Assembly: GCF_002224365.1 (NCBI RefSeq)
Contig: NZ_CP022437.1
Coordinates: 558,001-622,000 of the forward strand
Length of the DNA: 64,000 bases
Direction of reading: 5' to 3'
Source of the DNA: Virgibacillus necropolis
GTDB taxonomy: Bacteria > Bacillota > Bacilli > Bacillales > Amphibacillaceae
The notes under the pieces are model-generated. The model was not told where the DNA came from and searched no databases. It saw only the letters and a program-made list of their open reading frames with translations. The stretch's first letter is position 1. The number at the start of each line of letters is the position of its first letter. The position numbers and the translations under genes are program-made. Below are positions 1-8,725 of this stretch, piece by piece.

Positions 1-65
1 GCTGTATGATATCACGTGCCTTGCAAGGTAATGTGGAGATAGAGCTCGAACCAACAATAGAGTAA
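1..65 (+). CDS. 3' end of an unidentified gene (partial)
   Basis: One frame stays open from the window edge to a TAA at 63-65 and encodes about 20 residues ending ELEPTIE. It lies just upstream of a good ribosome binding site for the next gene, so it could be the C-terminus of a preceding co-directional gene. It is too short to name. Confidence 0.35.
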   Translation, partial: CMISRALQGNVEIELEPTIE

Positions 66-97
66 GATGTACCTGTAGGAAGGGGGAAGGACAGCAT

Positions 98-703
98 TTG
101 ATTATTAATCATACACAATTTAGTAAGCGGAATATGAGCAAGTTAATCAAGGGAGCTGTGGTTCCTAGGCCAATTGCCTGGGTTTCATCTATTGATAAGA
201 ATGGAACTCCAAATCTAGCGCCATTTAGCTTTTTTACCGTTGCTTCAATGGATCCGATCACCTTGTGTTTTTCTGTTGGCGGGGGACAAAATAAGAACGG
301 ACAAAAGGATACATTATCTAATATTAGAGAGACAGGCGAATTTGTCATTAATATTGTACAAGAGTCACAAGCGAACAAAATGTATGAAACTAGCAAGTAC
401 TTTCAGCTCGATGAGGATGAATTCGAAATAGCAGGGCTTGAAAAGGCAGAAAGTAAACTTGTGCGGGCCCCTAAAGTAGCTGACGCTCCCGTAAATATGG
501 AGTGTCAATTAGATCAGATTGTTAAAGTGGGGAGTAGTGATCTTATCTTAGGCCGGCTTGTTTGCTATCATATCAGTGATGAAATGTACATGGAAAATGA
601 CAAAGTGAACCCTGAAAAATTAAAACCAGTTGGAAGAATGGCGGGTGACTACGCGTTTATCCATGAATTTTACGGACTGCCCAACAAGGATTTGGATAAA
701 TAA
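98..703 (+). CDS. Flavin reductase-like (FMN-binding split-barrel) protein
   Basis: The protein is 201 residues long and belongs to the flavin-reductase-like split-barrel family, which binds FMN and usually transfers electrons from NAD(P)H or serves as an oxidoreductase of unknown substrate. Family features seen are the N-terminal VVPRPIAWVSS and the following NLAPFSFF segment, which form the FMN site, and a GRM.GDYAF stretch near the C-terminus. The start is a TTG at 98, preceded by the strong purine-rich site AGGGGGAAGG at 81-90. A terminator follows directly, so it ends its transcript. The specific substrate cannot be told from sequence. Confidence 0.85.
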   Translation: MIINHTQFSKRNMSKLIKGAVVPRPIAWVSSIDKNGTPNLAPFSFFTVASMDPITLCFSVGGGQNKNGQKDTLSNIRETGEFVINIVQESQANKMYETSKYFQLDEDEFEIAGLEKAESKLVRAPKVADAPVNMECQLDQIVKVGSSDLILGRLVCYHISDEMYMENDKVNPEKLKPVGRMAGDYAFIHEFYGLPNKDLDK

Positions 704-725
704 GCTGTTGAAGATATGTGTTTCT

Positions 726-764
726 AAAAGGGAGAAAGCAGGAAACTGACTTTCTCCCTTTTTG
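726..764 (+). terminator. Rho-independent terminator after the flavin reductase gene
   Basis: A 12-13 bp stem (AAAGGGAGAAAG paired with CTTTCTCCCTTT) with a loop of about 11 bases is followed by a run of T. Confidence 0.85.
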
Positions 765-836
765 TGTGTAATTTTTTGGTACAATTTTATTTTTTAAACA
801 TATAGTAAATGACAATAAAGGAAGGAGGCAAGGCCA

Positions 837-2231
837 ATGAGTTTCACATATGTTTTGCTTAACGTCGTATTATTACTAGGAATTATCGTACTTTTAATTT
901 ATATGCAAAAGAAACATATCTCGTTTAGCAAGCGCGTTTTTACAGGTCTTGGGCTCGGAGTTGTATTAGGTGCTATTCTACAAGTTATTTATGGTACAGG
1001 ATCGGATATTTTAAATGAAACAACGGAATGGTATAACGTAGTCGGCCGTGGATATATTCGCTTGTTAATGTTGATTGTAGTGCCACTCATTATGGTATCG
1101 ATTATTCAGTCCATTATCAATCTTGAAAAGTCGTCGGAACTAGGAAAAATGGCTGCGTGGATTATTGGTATTCTTGTTTCTACAGCAATGATAGCGGCAT
1201 TAGTTGGAATTGGAAGTGCGGCATTATTTAATTTAAACGCAGACCAAATTAATGCAGGTCAAGCAGAGAACGATCGTGGGGCAATGCTGGAATCAAGGCT
1301 AGGAGATGTGGAAAATTTATCAACCCCAGAGAAAATTCTATCTTTTATTCCTTCTAATATATTTCTAGATATGACTGGAGAACGACCTACTTCAACTATT
1401 GCAGTAGTTATTTTCTCCATCATTGTAGGGATTGCAGTGTTAGGTGTTCGTCGGAAAAACCCAGTACATGCAGAAATGTTCACTAAAATTATGAATGCTA
1501 TTTACGCGGTAGTTATGCGATTCGTTACGATGATACTAAGACTAACACCATTTGGAATACTCGCATTGATTGCAACCACAGTAGCTAACACAGATATTGG
1601 TGGAATCGTTGAATTAGGTAAATTCGTGATCGCCTCTTACGCTGCCCTGTTCGTCATGTTCATTATTCATTTAGTCTTAGTCGGTGTTTTTGGTCTAAAT
1701 CCAATGATGTACCTGAAAAAGGTTTTGCCTGTATTAAGCTTTGCATTCACATCCCGATCTAGTGCAGGAACAATTCCATTAACCATCCAAACACAAAAGA
1801 ATTCGCTTGGTGTGGATCAAGGAATTGCAAATATGTCAGCATCATTTGGTGCAACAATTGGGCAAAATGGGTGTGCTGGTGTATATCCAGCAATGTTAGC
1901 GGTGATGATCGCGCCGACAGTTGGAATTGATCCGTTAACACCAGGATTTATTTTGCAACTGGTTTTAATTATTGGTATAAGTTCATTTGGTATAGCAGGT
2001 GTTGGTGGTGGTGCAACTTTTGCGGCATTAATCGTTCTTTCTTCGATGAATTTGCCTGTAGCGTTAGCGGGGCTTCTTATATCTATTGAAGCGTTAATTG
2101 ATATGGGCCGTACAGCACTGAATGTGAACGATTCTATTTTATCTGGAACATTAACATCCCGAATATTAAAGAAGTTGAACATAGAAACATTTAATGACGA
2201 AACAGCGATAGAAAAAGATACTTCGTTATAA
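837..2231 (+). CDS. tcyP: L-cystine/dicarboxylate:Na+ (or H+) symporter, TcyP type
   Basis: This 464-residue polytopic membrane protein belongs to the dicarboxylate/amino acid:cation symporter family (DAACS). Its length and N-terminus match B. subtilis TcyP, the L-cystine uptake carrier (463 residues). The family re-entrant loop is visible as AFTSRSSAGTIPLT, followed by GATIGQNGCAG and a second GVGGGATFAALIV segment. The start ATG at 837 has the ribosome binding site GGAAGGAGG. It is transcribed alone and ends at a terminator. Substrate assignment as cystine rests on family resemblance only; other DAACS members carry glutamate, aspartate or succinate. Confidence 0.85.
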   Translation: MSFTYVLLNVVLLLGIIVLLIYMQKKHISFSKRVFTGLGLGVVLGAILQVIYGTGSDILNETTEWYNVVGRGYIRLLMLIVVPLIMVSIIQSIINLEKSSELGKMAAWIIGILVSTAMIAALVGIGSAALFNLNADQINAGQAENDRGAMLESRLGDVENLSTPEKILSFIPSNIFLDMTGERPTSTIAVVIFSIIVGIAVLGVRRKNPVHAEMFTKIMNAIYAVVMRFVTMILRLTPFGILALIATTVANTDIGGIVELGKFVIASYAALFVMFIIHLVLVGVFGLNPMMYLKKVLPVLSFAFTSRSSAGTIPLTIQTQKNSLGVDQGIANMSASFGATIGQNGCAGVYPAMLAVMIAPTVGIDPLTPGFILQLVLIIGISSFGIAGVGGGATFAALIVLSSMNLPVALAGLLISIEALIDMGRTALNVNDSILSGTLTSRILKKLNIETFNDETAIEKDTSL

Positions 2232-2267
2232 AGCTACAAAGTGGAACAGTGCAATAAAATACACAAG

Positions 2268-2310
2268 AAGTCGCTTCCTATATGGACGTGGCTTTTTTAA
2301 TTTTTTATGT
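2268..2310 (+). terminator. Terminator after tcyP
   Basis: AAGTCGC pairs with GTGGCTT (one G-U pair), extended by a short inner stem, and is followed by TTTTTTAATTTTTT. It separates tcyP from the repeat downstream. Confidence 0.7.
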
Positions 2311-2343
2311 AGCTCTATTAAGCTTACTTATATCACCGGTCAT

Positions 2344-2546
2344 GTCTAGCTCCAGCGCCCAGCAACTAGCAAACTTCACACTCCTCCACTACGATAAGTC
2401 AACATCGGTTGTTGAAAAAGGAAGGCCGACTAACTACGGGCTGTCGCTCAGGCGTCGGCATACCCCTGTTGCAGGGGCATGTTTCCTTTATCTCATTGCG
2501 GAGTGCTCCAGTTTGTACGTTGCTAAACGGGCGCTTGCGCTTTTCT
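2344..2546 (-). repeat. Bacillaceae intergenic repeat, family A (reverse copy)
   Basis: About 200 bp bounded by TCTAGCTCCAGCGCCC on the left and GGCGCTTGCGCTTTTCT on the right, which are near-complementary ends. Read on the minus strand it shares blocks with the copy at 3728-3876: AAGCGCCCGTTT, ATGAGATAAAGGAAAC, CGATGTTGACTTATCG and GGGCGCTGGAGCT. The interior between blocks differs. The pair flanks the acyltransferase gene in opposite orientation. The remaining bases up to 2701 hold no gene that I can support. Confidence 0.8.
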
Positions 2547-2701
2547 AATGTGTGACAAGTATTACGCTTTTATATCTTTATTTCATTCTATTTACATTTG
2601 CCTAACAACCTTATGAATTCGACACTTTACACATGTATTTCTTTTAAAAAACGGGTATATTGATTTTACATGGTGATATTAACTTAAAAGGAATGAGTTT
2701 A

Positions 2702-3727
2702 ATGGGAAGAAATGCATATTTTGATAATGCGAAATTAGTGCTTATTTTCTTAGTAGTATTTGGTCATATGATTCAGCCATTTACGAGTGGATCGCATTGG
2801 ATTACCACATTATATATGTGGATATATACGTTTCACATGCCTGCCTTCATTTTTCTAGCAGGATTTTTTGCAAAAGGATTAGGGAATAAAAAATATATTA
2901 TGAATTTAGCTAAAAAACTGTTGTTACCCTATCTAATTTTCCAAGCGTTGTATTCAGGATACTATTTCTTTTTGGGCCAAAGTGACTGGCAAACAGGTAT
3001 CTTTTATCCGCATTGGGCATTATGGTTTTTATTCAGTTTATTTAGCTGGCACTTGTTGCTTTATTTTTTCAAAAGGATGCCAGCCATGCTAAGTATGGCA
3101 GTAGCGATAGGTGTTGGATTACTTGTCGGATACTTTGGCGAGATCGGTCACACATTTAGTTTATCACGGACTTTTGTGTTTTTCCCGTTTTTCTTAATTG
3201 GGTATTGGTTAACAAAGGACCATGTGATGTTCTTGAAAAGAAGAAGTATACGTTTCGCTTCAGTTATTGTAATGACATTTGTTGCTGCTGCTATATATAT
3301 CGCACCAGAATTTAATTCTGGTTGGTTATTAGCTTCAGAGTCATATATTGATTTAGGATTACCGGAATTAGGTATAATAGCTCGATTACTCGTATACGTT
3401 ACGGCGGCAGCGATGGCGATGAGCGTTTTAGCTTGGGTTCCATCAAAAGAAAGTAAGCTCACACGACTTGGAACTCAAACACTTTACGTCTATTTACTTC
3501 ATGGATTTTTTGTACAGTTTTTCCGTGAAACGAATTTATTTGAAGTGAATGGTGTGGTAGATATAATCGGGTTAGCAGTTATAGCTGCAACTATCGTACT
3601 TTTATTATCAAGTAAACCAGTTCAGTTGGTTTCACAACCAATCATTGAGGGAAAAGTATCTGTAATGAGAAGTCTATTTGGTCATTCCAACAAAAAGAAT
3701 CAGCACAACCAGAACCTTCATACGTAA
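2702..3727 (+). CDS. Membrane acyltransferase (acyltransferase 3 / YfiQ-like family)
   Basis: A protein of about 341 residues with roughly ten hydrophobic segments. The N-terminal RNAYFDNAK followed by FLVVFGH and a FHMPAFIFLAGFF segment is typical of the fucose-4-O-acetylase-like acyltransferase group (B. subtilis YfiQ/YkrP relatives), which O-acetylate surface sugars or polymers. I place the start at ATG 2702, about ten bases after AAAAGGA; an upstream in-frame ATG at 2693 and a TTG at 2660 fit the ribosome binding site less well. It is isolated between two inverted repeats, so the gene plus repeats could be a movable unit. The acceptor is unknown. Confidence 0.8.
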   Translation: MGRNAYFDNAKLVLIFLVVFGHMIQPFTSGSHWITTLYMWIYTFHMPAFIFLAGFFAKGLGNKKYIMNLAKKLLLPYLIFQALYSGYYFFLGQSDWQTGIFYPHWALWFLFSLFSWHLLLYFFKRMPAMLSMAVAIGVGLLVGYFGEIGHTFSLSRTFVFFPFFLIGYWLTKDHVMFLKRRSIRFASVIVMTFVAAAIYIAPEFNSGWLLASESYIDLGLPELGIIARLLVYVTAAAMAMSVLAWVPSKESKLTRLGTQTLYVYLLHGFFVQFFRETNLFEVNGVVDIIGLAVIAATIVLLLSSKPVQLVSQPIIEGKVSVMRSLFGHSNKKNQHNQNLHT

Positions 3728-3876
3728 AAGTGAAAGCGGAAGCGCCCGTTTATTGCCGTATGACCTGAACGAAACCGTATGAGATAAAGGAAACACGAAG
3801 AGCGTATGCGATTCGATGTTGACTTATCGCAAGAAGGTGTCGGAAGGGCATTAGGCAATGGGCGCTGGAGCTGGAT
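3728..3876 (+). repeat. Bacillaceae intergenic repeat, family A (forward copy)
   Basis: The element begins immediately after the TAA of the acyltransferase gene. It carries the same conserved blocks as the reverse copy at 2344-2546 (AAGCGCCCGTTT, ATGAGATAAAGGAAAC, CGATGTTGACTTATCG, GGCGCTGGAGCT) but a shorter variable interior. Confidence 0.8.
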
Positions 3877-3902
3877 AAATAGAAAGCAGGAAGGTGATTA
3901 AG

Positions 3903-4730
3903 ATGAAAATTTGTGTATTTGGTGCTAGTGGGTATGTAGGAGCTTCTATATACGAAAAATTAAAGCATGTACCAGAAGCAACTGTTGTTGGAACATATTT
4001 AAGTGAACCAGCTTTAATTGATGAGCTGTATAAGTTGGATGTGAATGAACCAGAATCTTTCTCAAACTTTTTTAAAAATGAAAAGCCAGATGTGGTGGTA
4101 TGGGCAGTAATGAGCGGCCCAAATGAGCACAAACTTACAGACCAAGGCCTAATGCATTTGATGACACATCTTACACCACAGACGAAATTGGTTTATATTT
4201 CATCAGACTTTGTGTTTTCTCATGGTGATGGACCGTATAGTGAAGAGGATCCATTGTCAAATTTACCTGATGATCATAGCTTTAGTAACTATACAAATGC
4301 AAAGGTCAAGGCAGAACGGTTAATTGATAAAGAGTTTTCCAATTATGTGGTATTGCGAGCAGGACCAATATACGGGGAAAATGAGGTAGGAAAATTGGAT
4401 GATCGTACAGATCGATTATCTTATCATCTAAGCTCCAATCAGCCTATAGACTTTCGAGATGACTTAATTCGAACGTTTGTGCATATAGAAGATTTAACAA
4501 ACGTTATTGAAGAAATGGTTTTTAATGATGTGACTGGTATCTATCACGTTGGCCCAGATAAGCAGCAAAGCTTTTATGAGTTCATGAAAGCATCTGCACA
4601 ACTGATGGGATATGATGAAACACTTGTAATCAAGGGTTCTGAACAAGAAGAGGTAGATACAGAAATCCCTAAGAACACATCATTAACTACAAATAAAATA
4701 AAAGAAGTGTCTGATCAAAAATTCAGATAG
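3903..4730 (+). CDS. NAD(P)-dependent sugar-nucleotide reductase, RmlD-like
   Basis: A 275-residue Rossmann-fold protein of the extended short-chain dehydrogenase group, closest in layout to dTDP-4-dehydrorhamnose reductases (RmlD). The nucleotide-binding motif is GASGYVGASIYEKL at the N-terminus, the active-site region includes YISSDFVF and a YTNAKVKAE segment with the YxxxK spacing, and R-G-P-I-Y marks the substrate loop. The ATG at 3903 follows AGGAAGG by eight bases and is preferred over the GTG at 3894. No other rhamnose or sugar-nucleotide genes are nearby, so the real substrate may differ. A strong terminator follows. Confidence 0.75.
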   Translation: MKICVFGASGYVGASIYEKLKHVPEATVVGTYLSEPALIDELYKLDVNEPESFSNFFKNEKPDVVVWAVMSGPNEHKLTDQGLMHLMTHLTPQTKLVYISSDFVFSHGDGPYSEEDPLSNLPDDHSFSNYTNAKVKAERLIDKEFSNYVVLRAGPIYGENEVGKLDDRTDRLSYHLSSNQPIDFRDDLIRTFVHIEDLTNVIEEMVFNDVTGIYHVGPDKQQSFYEFMKASAQLMGYDETLVIKGSEQEEVDTEIPKNTSLTTNKIKEVSDQKFR

Positions 4731-4731
4731 T

Positions 4732-4770
4732 AAAAAACCCGCTACGATGTTCAAATCGTAGCGGGTTTTT
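4732..4770 (+). terminator. Strong terminator after the RmlD-like gene
   Basis: CCCGCTACGAT and ATCGTAGCGGG form a perfect 11 bp stem around a six-base loop, flanked by A-run and T-run. It may act in both directions between the convergent genes. Confidence 0.9.
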
Positions 4771-4786
4771 ATATTAAAATTTGCTT

Positions 4787-6133
4787 TTAAAATATCAAAT
4801 GTGCGATTAACGTAATGATGGGCAAACAAATAAGTGTACGAAGTAAAAAGATGATGAATAACTGAACAAAGGATATAGGAATTTTTGTTCCGAGGATCAG
4901 GCCACCAACTTCTGACATATAAATTAACTGTGTAACAGACAAGGCTGCAATAATAAATCGAGTAATTTCTGCATCAATGGACGCTGCTAAAATGGACGGT
5001 AAGAACATATCAGCGAAACCAATCAAAATTGTTTCGGATGCTGCTTGAGCGAATGGAATATTCATCAATTCAAGCAATGGTACGAATGGTAAACCCAGCC
5101 ATTGGAAGGTAGGTGTGTACTCTGCAATCATTACTGCTATTAAACCAAACGCCATAACAATTGGTGCGACACCCATCCACATGTCTAAGATATTTTGTCC
5201 ACCTTCTTTGAAAAACTTCAAAACACTTGATTGTGTTTTCGCTTGATTAAGTGCCTTTTTGTAACCAAACGTCAACATGTTGTGACCGTCAGGGGCGGAC
5301 TCGTCCATATCATCTTCTGCTTCATTGATATATGTGTTTGCCTTTTTAGATAATGGTGGTATGCGTGGCATGATAAAGGCTGCAATTAGCCCAGCTGCAA
5401 TTACCGTCAAATAAAATGGAACAAACATTTCCCCGAGGCCCACTTGATCAATTACTACTAATGTGAAGGTAATGGAGACAACAGAAAATGTTGTAGAGAT
5501 AACTGCTGCATCACGCTTCGTATAATAGCCCTCCTCATACTGTTTACTTGTCAATAAAACACCAATTGTTCCATCACCAACCCATGAAGCGAGTGCGTCA
5601 ACAGAAGAACGGCCTGGTAACCGGAAGAGTGGACGCATTACTTTGGTCATTAATGTGCCAAATAGATCTAGCAAGCCATAGTTCATTAATAAAGGTAAAA
5701 ATAAACCCGCAAATAAAAACACTGCAAATAAAACATGTAAAAGGCCAAAAAGCATTGCACCAGTCGATTCACCATAGATTACGACTGAACCTATTTTAAA
5801 GTAAACCATTATTGCAAAAACTGCAGCAACAACTCGCGTAACCGCCCAAAAAGGAGTAACATTAAATAATTGCTTAAAAAATGGCGTGCGATTTAGTTTG
5901 TCGCTACCGATTATTTTTACTAGTACTGTACCTATAGCGGTAATAATAATAATCACCATCATAATAAGTGATAAGTATCCAGCAAGTTGTTCTTGAATCC
6001 AATTTGCCATAATGGCAATCGGAATCGTCATACCGCCATCAGTTGGGATCGGTGTCATAAATAAAAAAATACCAAGTAACGATGGGATAATAAATTTAAG
6101 ATGATCTTTTAGTGTATAGTGTTGATTATTCAT
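4787..6133 (-). CDS. YjiH-family membrane protein with nucleoside-recognition (Gate) domain
   Basis: A 448-residue integral membrane protein with about ten hydrophobic stretches. The N-terminal PSLLGIFLFMTPIP segment is typical of YjiH proteins, and the central part resembles the nucleoside-recognition/Gate domain seen in nucleoside transporters and spore-maturation proteins. A charged cytoplasmic loop (around EAEDDMDESAPDG) splits two membrane blocks. The start has GGGGGAACAG upstream. It is convergent with the RmlD-like gene. The transported molecule is not known for the family; a role in purine or organic-anion transport is only inference. Confidence 0.75.
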   Translation of the reverse strand: MNNQHYTLKDHLKFIIPSLLGIFLFMTPIPTDGGMTIPIAIMANWIQEQLAGYLSLIMMVIIIITAIGTVLVKIIGSDKLNRTPFFKQLFNVTPFWAVTRVVAAVFAIMVYFKIGSVVIYGESTGAMLFGLLHVLFAVFLFAGLFLPLLMNYGLLDLFGTLMTKVMRPLFRLPGRSSVDALASWVGDGTIGVLLTSKQYEEGYYTKRDAAVISTTFSVVSITFTLVVIDQVGLGEMFVPFYLTVIAAGLIAAFIMPRIPPLSKKANTYINEAEDDMDESAPDGHNMLTFGYKKALNQAKTQSSVLKFFKEGGQNILDMWMGVAPIVMAFGLIAVMIAEYTPTFQWLGLPFVPLLELMNIPFAQAASETILIGFADMFLPSILAASIDAEITRFIIAALSVTQLIYMSEVGGLILGTKIPISFVQLFIIFLLRTLICLPIITLIAHLIF

Positions 6134-6299
6134 TCTGTTCCCCCAAACGGAATTCTATTTCCTTCATTATACGAGAAATTATAAAAATAGCAAAACCTCA
6201 TTTCGCATAAATAAATCAGAGAGAATACGAGGATGTGGAATAAGGTAGTGCTATACCACCGATACACAAGGATCTCAGTTGGAATGTTTCAATTAAATT

Positions 6300-6336
6300 T
6301 AAAAAAACTGGCAACCAATATTTATTGGTTGCCAGG
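6300..6336 (-). terminator. Terminator of the secreted protease gene
   Basis: CTGGCAACCAATA and TATTGGTTGCCAG form a perfect 13 bp stem with a two-base loop. The A-run on its left is the T-run of the minus-strand transcript. Confidence 0.9.
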
Positions 6337-6367
6337 CTATATAGGATAGGCGTAGCACTCTAAACTA

Positions 6368-8485
6368 CTATTTCTTTTTGCCTTTATGTTTTCCTTTGTT
6401 ATCTTTTAATTCGATAGAGTATTCGAATGGAACAGGATCAACCTGATCAGATGGTGCTGCATACCAAGTTGTCATATAGTTTGTCCCCTTTTTGAACAAC
6501 TGGCGTAGTTGCAGTGCATCCTCATCTGTAACATTGAACGGATCAACGTGCATTACCTTGTATTTGCCATGCCTATCTTCATTCACAAAAGTAACCGAAT
6601 AGTTTACATAGTCTTCAAGAAGCTCTGACTTAGACATAAAGCTGTCTGTGCTTGTTCCATCAAAAGATAAACCAGCTTCAGGAACTTCAATATTATCAAC
6701 GAACCAGCCTGAATCTTGATAGCCCCAGTCCGTTAGATAACGGAATGAAATGTAAATTTCTTGCCCTGCATATTCTGACAGGTCAAAGCTTTCTTCTGTC
6801 CAAACTTCCGAATGACCTGTGAATCCTGGTACATTTTCTTTTATCTTAGGATAGCCTTCTTCCACTACATCTGAACGCGTATTTTCGTTTGCTAGACTAG
6901 TCCAGGTCTTACCGTCCGTAGAAACTTGAATCACTCCATAATCCCATGACTCCTCAATATCTACAAAGTGATCAAATGTTAAAGTTGCATCATCTGTACC
7001 AGTTAAATCAGCTTTGAAAATCAAATTATTATCAGCTTCTGCACCAGTACCACCCCAGAAAACTTGATTTGATTCATCAAATGGATCAGCAACAGTTTCC
7101 CATTGTAAAGGTAAGAAATCTATCCCATCAAAGGTAATAGTATCAATTTTACCATCAAAGTCTAATACCTTATAGTCAGCACCCCAAGCTGGAACACCAT
7201 CCTTTTCATATAGTTTTGCTTGTTCAAAATTAACTGTAGTACCGCGAACTTCTCCATCGCCAACAGGAAGTTCACGTAAATCAATTAAGTCAAAACCATA
7301 AATTCCTTTTTTACCTTTAATATTGTCAGCGTCATCGATTAAAACGGCGGTAACAAACTTTTCAAAAACACTTTGGAAGGTTTCGTTAATACCGTTGTCT
7401 TTGTATGCCTGGTTATAACTTTCTATTGAATTTAATGGACTTTTTGCAACTTCAAGGATGAAGTCTTGCCCGAATTGTTCATAGTTATAAAGTGTAAATA
7501 GATAAACGAGTCCGTAGTCAGCTATCGTTTCCGGGCCAGTTTCAGCTCCCACATGCTCATCCCAATTGGTAAGTGAGTTTTCTGGATGATCTAATAAGAA
7601 GTTGATTGAACCAGCATCATGACCATAACCACCTAAGTATTCAGAGAACGTTGAGAATCCTTCATTTAGCCATGAAGTCTCATCACCGTCATTATCTGCG
7701 TGAATTAAATGCTGCATTTCGTGAATAGTTGTACTATAAAATGTACCTTCTAACCGTTCTTCCCAATTGTTTGAGTCAATTGAGATAATGTTTCTGTCTG
7801 TGTACATTTCAAGTGTTTGCCAGAAGAATCCTGCAACAAAAAAAGGATAAGTTGGATCATTATAATTGTCGTCAGGAATGTTACTTACTAACATCTGTAC
7901 CTTGTCGTTGCCAGTTTCATAATATCCTTCAGGAACAGCACCAATCTCTTCTAAAAGAGCATTGCTCCCCGTGAGCGAATCTGGGGTACCAAAGAATCCA
8001 GTTACAGTTGGATAAATATTGGAGTCAAATTCAGCAGCAAGCTTGTCCACTTGCTCTTGGGTAACAACTTGGTCTGGGCGTGGATCTCCTTCAGGGAATC
8101 CTAAGTCGTCGGCAACCCAAATTTCCACGTTTTCTCCAACACTACGTAGTGTATATGACTGGAATGCTAGGTTTCGATCCAGAAATTGCTTCGTACCACC
8201 ATCAAAGGTAAAGTGTGTATCTGCCGCTGTGCTTGCTTTACCATCTAAATTTTCTCCGTTTAATGCTTTAGCAGCTTCTTTTATTTTTTCTTTTGCTTTT
8301 TTTTTAAATTCCACATCCTTCGATAACCTATTCAGTTCAGAAGTGATATCCTGAATATCACCGTATCGCTCTTTGTCCCAATTTTCTATGGTGTCTCCTG
8401 TGCCGGTTTCTGCGAAAGATGCAGTAGGTAAAACTAACGATAATGCTAAACCTAACGTAGATGTTAACACTACTAGTTTCTTCAT
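6368..8485 (-). CDS. Secreted M6-like (immune inhibitor A-type) metalloprotease
   Basis: A 705-residue exported protein. It has a signal peptide (KK, hydrophobic core, cleavage near ASFA-E), a zinc-protease site HEMQH at about residue 255 with the third-ligand region WLNEGFS 20 residues on, as in gluzincins and immune-inhibitor-A-like enzymes, and a C-terminal beta-sandwich region with D-G-K-T-W and GWFVDNIEV motifs typical of immune inhibitor A and choice-of-anchor-J domains. The tail is lysine-rich and ends without a sortase motif. The ATG at 8485 lies behind GGGGAGG. It probably degrades extracellular protein; family members in pathogens cleave host antimicrobial peptides, but nothing here indicates pathogenicity. 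Confidence 0.8.
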   Translation of the reverse strand: MKKLVVLTSTLGLALSLVLPTASFAETGTGDTIENWDKERYGDIQDITSELNRLSKDVEFKKKAKEKIKEAAKALNGENLDGKASTAADTHFTFDGGTKQFLDRNLAFQSYTLRSVGENVEIWVADDLGFPEGDPRPDQVVTQEQVDKLAAEFDSNIYPTVTGFFGTPDSLTGSNALLEEIGAVPEGYYETGNDKVQMLVSNIPDDNYNDPTYPFFVAGFFWQTLEMYTDRNIISIDSNNWEERLEGTFYSTTIHEMQHLIHADNDGDETSWLNEGFSTFSEYLGGYGHDAGSINFLLDHPENSLTNWDEHVGAETGPETIADYGLVYLFTLYNYEQFGQDFILEVAKSPLNSIESYNQAYKDNGINETFQSVFEKFVTAVLIDDADNIKGKKGIYGFDLIDLRELPVGDGEVRGTTVNFEQAKLYEKDGVPAWGADYKVLDFDGKIDTITFDGIDFLPLQWETVADPFDESNQVFWGGTGAEADNNLIFKADLTGTDDATLTFDHFVDIEESWDYGVIQVSTDGKTWTSLANENTRSDVVEEGYPKIKENVPGFTGHSEVWTEESFDLSEYAGQEIYISFRYLTDWGYQDSGWFVDNIEVPEAGLSFDGTSTDSFMSKSELLEDYVNYSVTFVNEDRHGKYKVMHVDPFNVTDEDALQLRQLFKKGTNYMTTWYAAPSDQVDPVPFEYSIELKDNKGKHKGKKK

Positions 8486-8725
8486 ATAGAACCTCCCCAA
8501 TTTTTTAAAACATATATAATATGTGCCATACTTTAATTATAAACAAATGATAGATAATTTTCAAAATAATTAGAACGGTTAATTCAGCTTATTTTTATGA
8601 CAAAGTTTTTACTTTAATAGGTATAAAGGCTAGTTTTTCGACAACGGTTCACAATTATGGTTTCATTGGAATGTTCGTAGTTTTAAAACATACCTATTAA
8701 GGGTAAAGTATGGCGAGGTGTTAAT

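Noticed and set aside
2282-2548. 88-codon open frame after tcyP
   Set aside because: It starts inside the tcyP terminator and then runs through the family-A repeat; there is no ribosome site and no protein-like pattern.
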